Origin: Dictyoglomaceae bacterium
GTDB lineage: Bacteria > Dictyoglomota > Dictyoglomia > Dictyoglomales > Dictyoglomaceae
Reading direction: 5' to 3'
Assembly: GCA_026417425.1 (NCBI GenBank)
Contig: JAOADF010000108.1
Span: forward strand, 1 to 5,926
Length of the DNA: 5,926 nucleotides
The translations under genes and the position numbers were made by a program. Of the stretch, positions 1 through 5,404 are shown piece by piece (the stretch's first letter is position 1; each line of letters opens with the position of its first letter). Under the pieces are notes generated by a model that was given only the letters and a program-made list of their open reading frames with translations, searched no databases and was not told the DNA's origin.

Positions 1-939
1 AAGATCTTCTGTATTGGGTACTATCATCATATCACATGTAGATGTGCCAATAACTTTTACTAATATTCCAGGTTTTATTCCTGCACCTACTGCTCCCATA
101 TGAGCATCAAAGGCTCCAACACTTATAATTACATCCTCTGATAGATTAAATCTCTTTGCATAATAAGAAGAAATCTTTCCTGCAGGAACATCTGCAGTAT
201 ATGCCTTATCATAAAGTCGATCTCTTAATTCTGCAAGTTTTGGATCTAATTCTCTTAGAAATTCCTTACTAGGAAGTCCTCCCCAAATTGGGTTATACAT
301 TGCTTTATGTCCTGCAGCACATACACTTCTTTTTATTTCTTCAGGTTTCGTTTTTCCTGTTAAAATAGCAGGAATATAATCTGCTAATTCCACCCAACTA
401 TATGCTGATTCAAACACTTTTGGATCTGTTTTCAGACAATGTAAAATTTTAGAAAAAAACCACTCAGAAGAATATACTCCACCATATTTTTTTAAATATG
501 GTTCTTCTCTTTTCCTTGCAAGTTCTGTTATTTCTTCTGCTTCCTCATGACTGGAATGATCCTTCCAAAGCCAAGCTAATGCATTTATATTATCTTTAAA
601 CTCTTCATGAAAAGCTAAAGGTATGCCTTCTTTATCAACAGGAATAGGGGTACTTCCTGTAGTATCCACACCTATACCAATTACATCTTTTCTATTAAAT
701 TCTTTTACCTTTTCTTCTGCATCTTTTAATGCTTCCTCTATAGAGACTTCTAAGCCCTTTACATAATCTGCCGGATGTTGTCTTGCCACATTAGGATTTT
801 TAGGATCCAAAATTACCCCATCTTCTCCATGTTCATAATTAAACACATAAGTTCCTACTTCCTCTCCAGTTGAAATATCTACTACTAATGCTCTTACCGA
901 ATTTGTTCCAAAATCTAAACCAATAGCATATTTCCCCAT
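1..939 (-). CDS. araB: Ribulokinase (L-ribulose kinase), N-terminal 313 residues; gene runs off the left edge
   Basis: This cytoplasmic FGGY-family sugar kinase phosphorylates L-ribulose to L-ribulose 5-phosphate with ATP, the second step of L-arabinose catabolism. The visible part is an uninterrupted 313-codon frame, roughly the first 55% of a family usually about 560 residues long. Residues 6-12 carry the N-terminal phosphate-binding motif IGLDFGT. Ribulokinase-type motifs follow: GVDTTGSTPIPVD (90-102), LWKDH (124-128), SSEWF (157-161), SAGHK-like CAAGHK (207-212), WGGLP (219-223), GAFDAHMGAVGAG (275-287) and KVIGTSTCDM (295-304). D278 aligns with the family's catalytic base and K212 with a substrate-contacting lysine, by recalled alignment to E. 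coli and Bacillus enzymes. The ATG is preceded by GGAGGTG at 944-950 with 4 nt spacing. The gene lies 26 bp after the second permease gene and is probably the distal gene of that operon. A xylulokinase or generic FGGY kinase is much less likely given the ribulokinase-specific motifs. Confidence 0.95.
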   Translation of the reverse strand, partial: MGKYAIGLDFGTNSVRALVVDISTGEEVGTYVFNYEHGEDGVILDPKNPNVARQHPADYVKGLEVSIEEALKDAEEKVKEFNRKDVIGIGVDTTGSTPIPVDKEGIPLAFHEEFKDNINALAWLWKDHSSHEEAEEITELARKREEPYLKKYGGVYSSEWFFSKILHCLKTDPKVFESAYSWVELADYIPAILTGKTKPEEIKRSVCAAGHKAMYNPIWGGLPSKEFLRELDPKLAELRDRLYDKAYTADVPAGKISSYYAKRFNLSEDVIISVGAFDAHMGAVGAGIKPGILVKVIGTSTCDMMIVPNTEDL

Positions 940-965
940 TTTGCACCTCCACTTATTTATAATTA

Positions 966-1820
966 TTAATATTTTACAGCACCAAAGGTTAATCCTCTTA
1001 ATAAATATCTTTGCATAGCAAAGGAGAATATTATCACTGGAATCATTGTTACCAATCCAGCAGCTGCTAATGGTCCCCATGCAATTCTAAAACCTGTTAT
1101 ATACCTTCCTAAAAATATAGGTAAGGTTTGAGATTTTGCGCTACTGGTAAGAATTAAAGCAATTAAAAACTCTCCCCAACTCATAATAAAGGATAAAGTA
1201 GCCATGGCAGCAACACCTGGAGCACTTAAGGGAAATATTAAGTATAGAAAAGTTTTCCAAACGGATGCACCATCTATATATGCAGCCTCATCTAACTCCT
1301 TTGGAATTCCATTAAAAAAGGAAATTAAAACCCATGTACTAAAGGGGATAGTAAATACTAAATGCACAAGAATTACAGCAAGCCAAGTATCCAAGATTCT
1401 CAGATTCTTAAAAAGAATATATACAGGCAAAACCGTTGCAATTGGAGGCAACATTCGAATGGAAACAATCCATGAAGCAAGTCTCCTTCCTCCTGTTTTA
1501 AAACGTGCTATAGAATATGCTGCTAAGGAAGAGATCATGGTACATATGATAGAAGTAAATAATGCTATAATCAAGCTATTTCTTAAATAAGGAACTATGT
1601 TTTCAATTGATGAACTTAAACTTCCTTCAAAGCCACGAGATTGCCCTGTAAAGTTTTCTATAGTAAGATAAGAAGGAATAAATATAGGTGGCCAGGAAAA
1701 CCATTCCTGGGAAGGTTTAAAGGCTGTTATTACTAACCAATATACAGGAAATAAAAAAAAGAAAAGAATAAAAAAAAGTAAAATCCATTTTAGTATGGAA
1801 ATGATAATAACTTTTTTCAT
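966..1820 (-). CDS. CUT1-family sugar ABC transporter permease, MalG/AraQ-like
   Basis: This is an inner-membrane permease subunit of a carbohydrate importer of the CUT1 type. It would pair with the permease encoded just upstream and dock an ATPase through its cytoplasmic EAA loop. The 284 residues fit the MalG group (about 270-300). About six hydrophobic segments are visible, near residues 8-33, 82-105, 115-138, 143-168, 205-225 and 250-272. The EAA loop is at 178-197 (EAAYIDGAS, then P197), matching the EAA-3x-G-9x-I-x-LP pattern with F in place of L. The C-terminus RGLTFGAVK is typical of MalG-like proteins. The gene starts 10 bp after the upstream permease stop. Its AGGAGG (1827-1832) overlaps that stop codon, so translation is probably coupled. 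Substrate is inferred only from the neighbouring araB: L-arabinose or arabino-oligosaccharides, as for Bacillus AraQ. Confidence 0.93.
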   Translation of the reverse strand: MKKVIIISILKWILLFFILFFFLFPVYWLVITAFKPSQEWFSWPPIFIPSYLTIENFTGQSRGFEGSLSSSIENIVPYLRNSLIIALFTSIICTMISSLAAYSIARFKTGGRRLASWIVSIRMLPPIATVLPVYILFKNLRILDTWLAVILVHLVFTIPFSTWVLISFFNGIPKELDEAAYIDGASVWKTFLYLIFPLSAPGVAAMATLSFIMSWGEFLIALILTSSAKSQTLPIFLGRYITGFRIAWGPLAAAGLVTMIPVIIFSFAMQRYLLRGLTFGAVKY

Positions 1821-1830
1821 TGATTTCCTC

Positions 1831-2709
1831 CTATAGTTCCAATAATTCCCATAATTTCATTGTCCTAATAAGTATTGTAGTAAGAATTGTAATTACGATA
1901 AGAAGTAAAACACTTAGAGCAGAGCCATATCCTATATCCCATCCAAAAGAAACACTTACTTTGTAAATGTAAAAACTAATACTGTGGGTAGCATATCCCG
2001 GACCTCCAAAGGTAGTCATATAAACTAAATCAAACAATTTTAATATATCCACTAGTCTTAGAATTATAAGAATCCAAAAGAGAGGTCTTAACATAGGAAA
2101 TTCAATATATCTTAATATCTTCCATCTGTTTGCACCATCTACCTTTCCTGCTTCTATTAAGTCTTGAGGGATTGTTTGTATACCAGCATAGATTACAAGA
2201 AATATAAATGGAGTCCATTGCCAAATATCCATGATAATAACTGCAATTTTTGAGTAAAGAGCACTTCCCAACCAAGGGATCTTTTCGATATTAAAAAAAC
2301 TTAATAAGTAATTTATGGGACCATATTCCACATTAAAAAGCATCTTCCACATTACTCCTGCAACAACAGCAGGAATCATCATAGGAATTAATATTATACT
2401 TCTTACAAATTTTTCTCCTATTAAATTTTGAATAAAAATTGCTATAAATGTTCCCAATATAATTTCTATAGGTAAAGCAATTATTACTAAAAGAACTGTA
2501 AAATTTATAGAAGAAATTACCCCTTTATCTTTAAAAAGATTTATATAATTTTCAAGTCCAATGAAGTATGGGGGTTTCCATTCTAAAAGATTGTAATGAT
2601 GGAAGGACATGAAAACCATATATAAAAAAGGGAAAATTGTAAGAAATAAAAAGAATAATACTAAAGGTAATATCATTAAAATTGCTGATTTTCTAATACC
2701 TCTTTCCAA
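1831..2709 (-). CDS. CUT1-family sugar ABC transporter permease, MalF/AraP-like (TTG start)
   Basis: This is the second inner-membrane permease of the importer, corresponding to MalF or AraP. Hydrophobic segments lie near residues 10-34, 70-95, 104-125, 155-178, 205-225 and 262-284. The EAA loop spans 186-205 (EAGKVDGAN, ending in FP), with G in place of the third-position A, a common variant in this group. The LFDLVYMTTFGGP stretch (225-237) is also characteristic of MalF-like CUT1 permeases. The length of 292 residues is normal for short MalF homologues that lack the large periplasmic loop of E. coli MalF. I take the start as TTG at 2707-2709, because a full AAAGGAGG (2717-2724) sits 7 nt upstream and no ATG or GTG is suitably placed. 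The gene follows a hairpin that may reduce its expression relative to the binding protein. The substrate is inferred from context only. Confidence 0.93.
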   Translation of the reverse strand: MERGIRKSAILMILPLVLFFLFLTIFPFLYMVFMSFHHYNLLEWKPPYFIGLENYINLFKDKGVISSINFTVLLVIIALPIEIILGTFIAIFIQNLIGEKFVRSIILIPMMIPAVVAGVMWKMLFNVEYGPINYLLSFFNIEKIPWLGSALYSKIAVIIMDIWQWTPFIFLVIYAGIQTIPQDLIEAGKVDGANRWKILRYIEFPMLRPLFWILIILRLVDILKLFDLVYMTTFGGPGYATHSISFYIYKVSVSFGWDIGYGSALSVLLLIVITILTTILIRTMKLWELLEL

Positions 2710-2728
2710 AATAAAACCTCCTTTAACT

Positions 2729-2755
2729 AAAAAGGGGGGAACATTGTCCCCCCTT
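2729..2755 (-). terminator. Hairpin plus short T run between binding-protein and permease genes (attenuator or 3'-end stabiliser)
   Basis: A 9-bp perfect inverted repeat (aagggggga at 2732-2740 with tcccccctt at 2747-2755, 6-nt loop) starts 8 bp after the binding-protein stop. In the transcribed minus strand the C6 arm is followed by five Ts and then AG. The stem has six G-C pairs, but the T run is short, so a leaky rather than complete terminator is likely. The same stem could protect the 3' end of the binding-protein mRNA. Either role would give more binding protein than permease, a stoichiometry common in such importers. The permease SD (2717-2724) lies just beyond the hairpin and is not buried in it. 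Confidence 0.72.
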
Positions 2756-2762
2756 AGCTTAT

Positions 2763-4103
2763 TTATCTTTTAAGAATTTTCATCCATTCATCAGCCAATT
2801 TACTCAATTCTTCTACTGTGTTTGGTCTTTGTCCAAGAAGAATTTCAGAAAATACTCCAACAGTTACATCTTCAAGTTTTGGTTCCTCAGGAATCCTTGG
2901 TCTATGAGATTGAGTTTTTATAGTTTGTAAGAAGACCGAGACTCGTGGATCTACCTTTTTCACTTCAGGATCTTTTACTGTAGATAATCTTGAAGGTGCT
3001 ACTCCAAACTTTATAAATTTTGCCTTATCATTCTCTTTATTTGTTGCAAACTGAATGAATAGAAATGCTTCTCTCTTATTCTTACTTGCTACATTTAATC
3101 CAAGAGCCCAATTACCACTTACAGATCTACCACTGGGCATTAAAGCCACTCCAACTTTCTTATCAAAGGGTTGAAGAGCTGGTGCTACTTTAAAGTTTGC
3201 CCATACTCCTGTCCATTGAGGAACCATTGCTACTGTTCCCTTTGCAAAGTATTCTAAGGTTTCTCCGTAATCTGAACCAAGAGGATCAGGAGAATATGGC
3301 ATCAATGCTTTCATCATTTCTAAAGCTTTTACGCCTTCTGGACTGTTAAATGCAGGCTTCTTATCCGCGGTAAAGTAATCTCCATAATCTAAGTCTACAC
3401 TTCCAAACTTCTTTAATCCTTCAGGGCTTCTTCTGTAAGGAGCAAAGAAGATGAGATACATATAGAATAAGGTATGGGTTCTTGGGAACATTAATGCAAT
3501 ACCGTAATCTGTTGGGGATTTTGGATTAAATTTCTTGGTAAAGAATTTTGCAACATCAATGGTTTCTTCCCAAGTGGTAGGAACTTTTAAAGTCTTTCCA
3601 GTCATTGCTTTAAATTCTGATTTTAATTTTGAATCTGCAAATAAATCTTTTCTATAGTAGAAAAGCATAGTATTACAATAAAAAGGAATTCCTATATTTT
3701 TTCCTGCCCACATTCCTGCAATATGCCAAATTGTAGGATCAAAGTCTTTAGGATCCCATTTGGGATCTACAAGATCTGGATTTTGCTTTCTAAATTCTTC
3801 CAAATCTACAAATCCTGGAGCTACAGCACCTGCAGTCATAACATCCCATGTGGCAACATCAAAGGCTCCAGTCTTAGTGGCAACATCTGCAAGCATTCTT
3901 GGATATAATACTTCCCAGGATATAGGTGTTACATGAACTTTAATATTGGGATATTTTTCCATAAATCTTTTGCTTATATCTACTAGTGCATCCGCATTAT
4001 CAGGGGAAGACCAAACATTTAATACTACTTCCTTTTGAGCTTGAAGATTGGGACTTAACACAAAAATCAAAACCAAAACTAAGATAACTAACAATCTCTT
4101 CAT
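2763..4103 (-). CDS. Secreted CUT1-type sugar-binding protein of an ABC importer
   Basis: This extracytoplasmic solute-binding protein (family 1, MalE/AraN-like) would capture the sugar and deliver it to the two permeases encoded downstream. The 446 residues are typical. Residues 1-22 form a Sec signal peptide: MKR, a hydrophobic core at 4-16, and a probable signal peptidase I site after LQA (20-22). There is no lipobox cysteine, so the mature protein is probably a free periplasmic protein rather than a lipoprotein. The mature N-terminus VVLNVWSSP and the following ISKRFMEKYPNIKV (43-56) are the usual start of this fold. Later stretches such as GTVAMVPQWTG and NWALGLNVASKNKREAFLFIQFAT are typical of the C-terminal lobe and hinge region. 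The start is fixed by an in-frame TAG directly before the ATG. The SD is GGGGGTG (4109-4115), 5 nt upstream. It is the first gene of the operon. Sugar specificity cannot be read from the sequence; arabinosides are inferred from araB. Confidence 0.93.
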   Translation of the reverse strand: MKRLLVILVLVLIFVLSPNLQAQKEVVLNVWSSPDNADALVDISKRFMEKYPNIKVHVTPISWEVLYPRMLADVATKTGAFDVATWDVMTAGAVAPGFVDLEEFRKQNPDLVDPKWDPKDFDPTIWHIAGMWAGKNIGIPFYCNTMLFYYRKDLFADSKLKSEFKAMTGKTLKVPTTWEETIDVAKFFTKKFNPKSPTDYGIALMFPRTHTLFYMYLIFFAPYRRSPEGLKKFGSVDLDYGDYFTADKKPAFNSPEGVKALEMMKALMPYSPDPLGSDYGETLEYFAKGTVAMVPQWTGVWANFKVAPALQPFDKKVGVALMPSGRSVSGNWALGLNVASKNKREAFLFIQFATNKENDKAKFIKFGVAPSRLSTVKDPEVKKVDPRVSVFLQTIKTQSHRPRIPEEPKLEDVTVGVFSEILLGQRPNTVEELSKLADEWMKILKR

Positions 4104-4108
4104 CTAAG

Positions 4109-4115
4109 CACCCCC
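4109..4115 (-). promoter_or_regulatory. Ribosome binding site of the binding-protein gene
   Basis: GGGGGTG lies 5 nt before the ATG at 4103. It differs by one base from the ideal GGAGGTG. An in-frame TAG stands directly in front of the ATG, so no longer reading of the protein is possible. This is a weaker SD than the isolated one further up in the same leader. Confidence 0.75.
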
Positions 4116-4170
4116 AAGATAAAATTTGGAATTTAATTTTGAAAATTGAATAATAATAACTTTTTATTTA

Positions 4171-4182
4171 CCACCTCCTTTT
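4171..4182 (-). promoter_or_regulatory. Isolated, near-perfect Shine-Dalgarno in the operon leader with no start codon (STAB-SD-like)
   Basis: The minus strand reads AAAAGGAGGTGG here, of which AAAGGAGGTG (4181-4172) is a 10-nt match to the general bacterial anti-SD complement. No ATG, GTG or TTG lies 5-12 nt downstream, and the only nearby GTG is inside the SD itself. It sits about 14-23 nt from the predicted transcription start and about 70 nt upstream of the true start codon. This recalls the STAB-SD near the 5' end of cry3A mRNA, where a bound 30S subunit protects the message. The base match is seen directly; the function is inferred. Confidence 0.5.
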
Positions 4183-4202
4183 ACTAAAATCTTTACTTAA
4201 AA
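4179..4202. promoter_or_regulatory. Candidate operator O1 for the divergent LacI-family regulator
   Basis: The 11-bp palindrome TTTTA-C-TAAAA (4179-4189) lies at about +6 to +16 of the predicted minus-strand transcript. A second, imperfect copy (TTTACTTAAAA, 4192-4202) follows 12 bp away and reaches the end of the -10 box. Binding here would block transcription initiation or early elongation. Its 10-bp word TTTTACTAAA recurs exactly, inverted, in the regulator promoter. It also overlaps the isolated SD. Confidence 0.5.
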
Positions 4203-4229
4203 TATAAACTATTTTTCCTAAAAAGTCAA
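4201..4229 (-). promoter_or_regulatory. SigA-type promoter of the sugar transport-araB operon
   Basis: The minus strand shows TTGACT (-35, 4229-4224), a 17-bp spacer and TATATT (-10, 4206-4201), each five of six bases from consensus. The expected start is around 4194, giving a 5' leader of about 90 nt before the binding-protein ATG. It is back to back with the regulator promoter: the two -35 boxes are 9 bp apart. Confidence 0.72.
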
Positions 4230-4238
4230 TTATGTATA

Positions 4239-4267
4239 TTGTAATTTTAAAAAATTTTTCTTATACT
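4239..4267 (+). promoter_or_regulatory. SigA-type promoter of the LacI-family regulator gene
   Basis: TTGTAA (-35, 4239-4244), a 17-bp spacer and TATACT (-10, 4262-4267) are placed correctly for a start near 4274, about 32 nt before the regulator ATG. The spacer is an A/T-tract-rich stretch (4245-4259). The -10 lies inside the candidate operator O2, which suggests autoregulation. Confidence 0.65.
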
Positions 4268-4278
4268 ATTTAGTAAAA
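4261..4278. promoter_or_regulatory. Candidate operator O2 over the regulator -10 box and start site
   Basis: TTATACTATTTAGTAAAA is an imperfect inverted repeat with arms of 8 bases, of which 7 pair, around a central TT. Its core is TACTA-TT-TAGTA. The right-hand 10 bp, TTTAGTAAAA (4269-4278), is the exact reverse complement of the O1 word, 89 bp away centre to centre. It covers the -10 box and expected start of the regulator gene, a usual place for an autorepression site. Some of the symmetry could come from AT-rich composition. Confidence 0.45.
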
Positions 4279-4305
4279 ATTTCTATTTAATAGGAGACTG
4301 AGATT

Positions 4306-5325
4306 ATGAGGGAAGATAAAACAAGAATTGAAAAAAAGGTAACTTTAAAAGATATCGCAAGAGAGGCAGGAGTTTCTGTATCTGCTGTCTCTTTTGCTCT
4401 AAATAATAAAGGAGCTTTAAATCCAAAAACAAAATCTAAAATTTTAAAAATTGCTCAAAAATTAGGATATATTCCAGAGTCAAAAAGATTTTCTAAAAAA
4501 TCTTATACTATTGGATTAGTGATAAGTGACGTTACAAATCCTTTCTATCCAGCAGTAATTAGAGGCGTAGAAAGTGTTATGTTAAAACATGGATATAGTA
4601 TATTTTTATGTAATACTGATTATGATCCTGATTTAGGATGCACATCCGTTAAAAGATTTATTGATAGATATGTAGATGGAGTAATAATAATGACTAATAG
4701 ATTAGATGACTCTGTTATAGATCTTCTAAAACTTCACGAAATTCCTGTTGTAGTTTTTGACAGAAGTATCGAAGGATTAGATGTTAGTGGCCTACTTGTA
4801 GATTTTCAATCAGGAATTTCTGAGGCAGTAACCCATCTTGTAAATTTGGGACATACCGATATTGCCATAATAACAGGTCCTCAAGATCTGGAAACAGCAC
4901 AAGCAAGGTTAAGAGCCTTTAGAATTGCATTAAATCGCTATCATATTCCTCTAAGAAAAGATAGAATCATTGAGGGAGATTTTAAAATGAGAAGCGGAGA
5001 GGAAGCGATGAAAAAAATACTAAATATGAACCCAAGACCAACCGCTGTATTTGCATCAAATGATATGATGGCAATAGGAGCTCTAAGAGAGGCAATTAAT
5101 CAAGGATTAAAAGTTCCTCAGGATATATCCATTGTTGGTTTAGATGATATAATTATAGCTTCCTATGTTAATCCCCCTTTAACTACTGTTGTATTTCCCC
5201 AACATGAAGTAGGAAGCAGAGCTGCAGAGCTTCTTTTGAGATTTATGGAAAAGGGGGAGAAAATGGTAAGTTATATACAGACATATTTGGTAGTTAGAGG
5301 CTCCACAGGACCCACCCCAAGATAA
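4306..5325 (+). CDS. LacI-family transcriptional regulator, probable repressor of the sugar operon
   Basis: This cytoplasmic sugar-responsive DNA-binding protein probably represses the divergent operon and itself. At 339 residues it has family-typical length. Residues 12-33 are the LacI-type helix-turn-helix (VTLKDIAREAGVSVSAVSFALN), and residues 68 onward form the periplasmic-binding-protein-like effector domain. The latter includes DVTNPFYPAVIRGVE, FDRS, VTHLVNLGHTDIAIITGP, ASNDMMAIGAL, SIVGLDD and NPPLTTV. The hinge is odd: P57 to I69 is about three residues shorter than in PurR, and the leucine that normally inserts at the operator centre is absent. The start is supported by AGGAGA (4292-4297) 8 nt upstream and by an in-frame TAG at 4291-4293. 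Arabinose or a related sugar as effector is inferred from araB across the intergenic region. It is not the GntR/LacI hybrid type of Bacillus AraR, so I give no symbol. Confidence 0.93.
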   Translation: MREDKTRIEKKVTLKDIAREAGVSVSAVSFALNNKGALNPKTKSKILKIAQKLGYIPESKRFSKKSYTIGLVISDVTNPFYPAVIRGVESVMLKHGYSIFLCNTDYDPDLGCTSVKRFIDRYVDGVIIMTNRLDDSVIDLLKLHEIPVVVFDRSIEGLDVSGLLVDFQSGISEAVTHLVNLGHTDIAIITGPQDLETAQARLRAFRIALNRYHIPLRKDRIIEGDFKMRSGEEAMKKILNMNPRPTAVFASNDMMAIGALREAINQGLKVPQDISIVGLDDIIIASYVNPPLTTVVFPQHEVGSRAAELLLRFMEKGEKMVSYIQTYLVVRGSTGPTPR

Positions 5326-5338
5326 TAATACTCTATTT

Positions 5339-5367
5339 TTGACATTAATCATCAAAAGAATTATAAT
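5339..5367 (+). promoter_or_regulatory. Perfect-consensus SigA-type promoter of the radical SAM gene
   Basis: TTGACA (5339-5344), a 17-bp spacer and TATAAT (5362-5367) match consensus at all 12 positions. It begins 14 bp after the regulator stop. The expected start is near 5374, about 31 nt before the ATG at 5405. The radical SAM gene therefore has its own strong start and need not depend on regulator read-through. Confidence 0.82.
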
Positions 5368-5386
5368 TCCTTTAAGGATTTTTTTT
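5365..5386 (+). terminator. Weak hairpin with T8 run after the regulator gene (doubtful terminator)
   Basis: TCC (5368-5370) can pair with GGA (5376-5378), extended past a T-T mismatch by two A-T pairs, around a 5-nt loop. Eight Ts (5379-5386) follow. The stem is short and overlaps the radical SAM promoter start point, so at best it terminates regulator transcripts partially. No better terminator is visible between 5326 and 5404. Confidence 0.25.
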
Positions 5387-5404
5387 ACTAAGGGGGTATA
5401 AATT

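Noticed and set aside
1204..1590. Plus-strand open frame of 128 codons inside the second permease gene
   Set aside because: It lies fully antisense to a clear MalG-like permease with an intact EAA motif. It has no convincing SD and its product matches nothing I recognise.
2721..2739. ACTAAAAAGGGGGG as a further copy of the operator word
   Set aside because: Only the ACTAAAA core is shared. It is better explained by the hairpin arm and permease SD region, and it is not near a promoter.
3723..3908. Plus-strand open frame of 61 codons inside the binding-protein gene
   Set aside because: It is antisense to the conserved N-terminal lobe of the binding protein, short, and has no good SD or promoter.
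4121..4147. AT-rich inverted repeats in the leader, such as AATTTT-G-AAAATT at 4135-4147
   Set aside because: They contain only A-T pairs, allow almost no loop, and are expected by chance at this base composition. I see no riboswitch-like architecture.
4130..4174. Possible leader peptide after the orphan SD (GTG at 4174, 14 codons to a TAA)
   Set aside because: The GTG is part of the SD itself, so the SD cannot serve it. The peptide would be low-complexity and no other ATG, GTG or TTG is correctly spaced.
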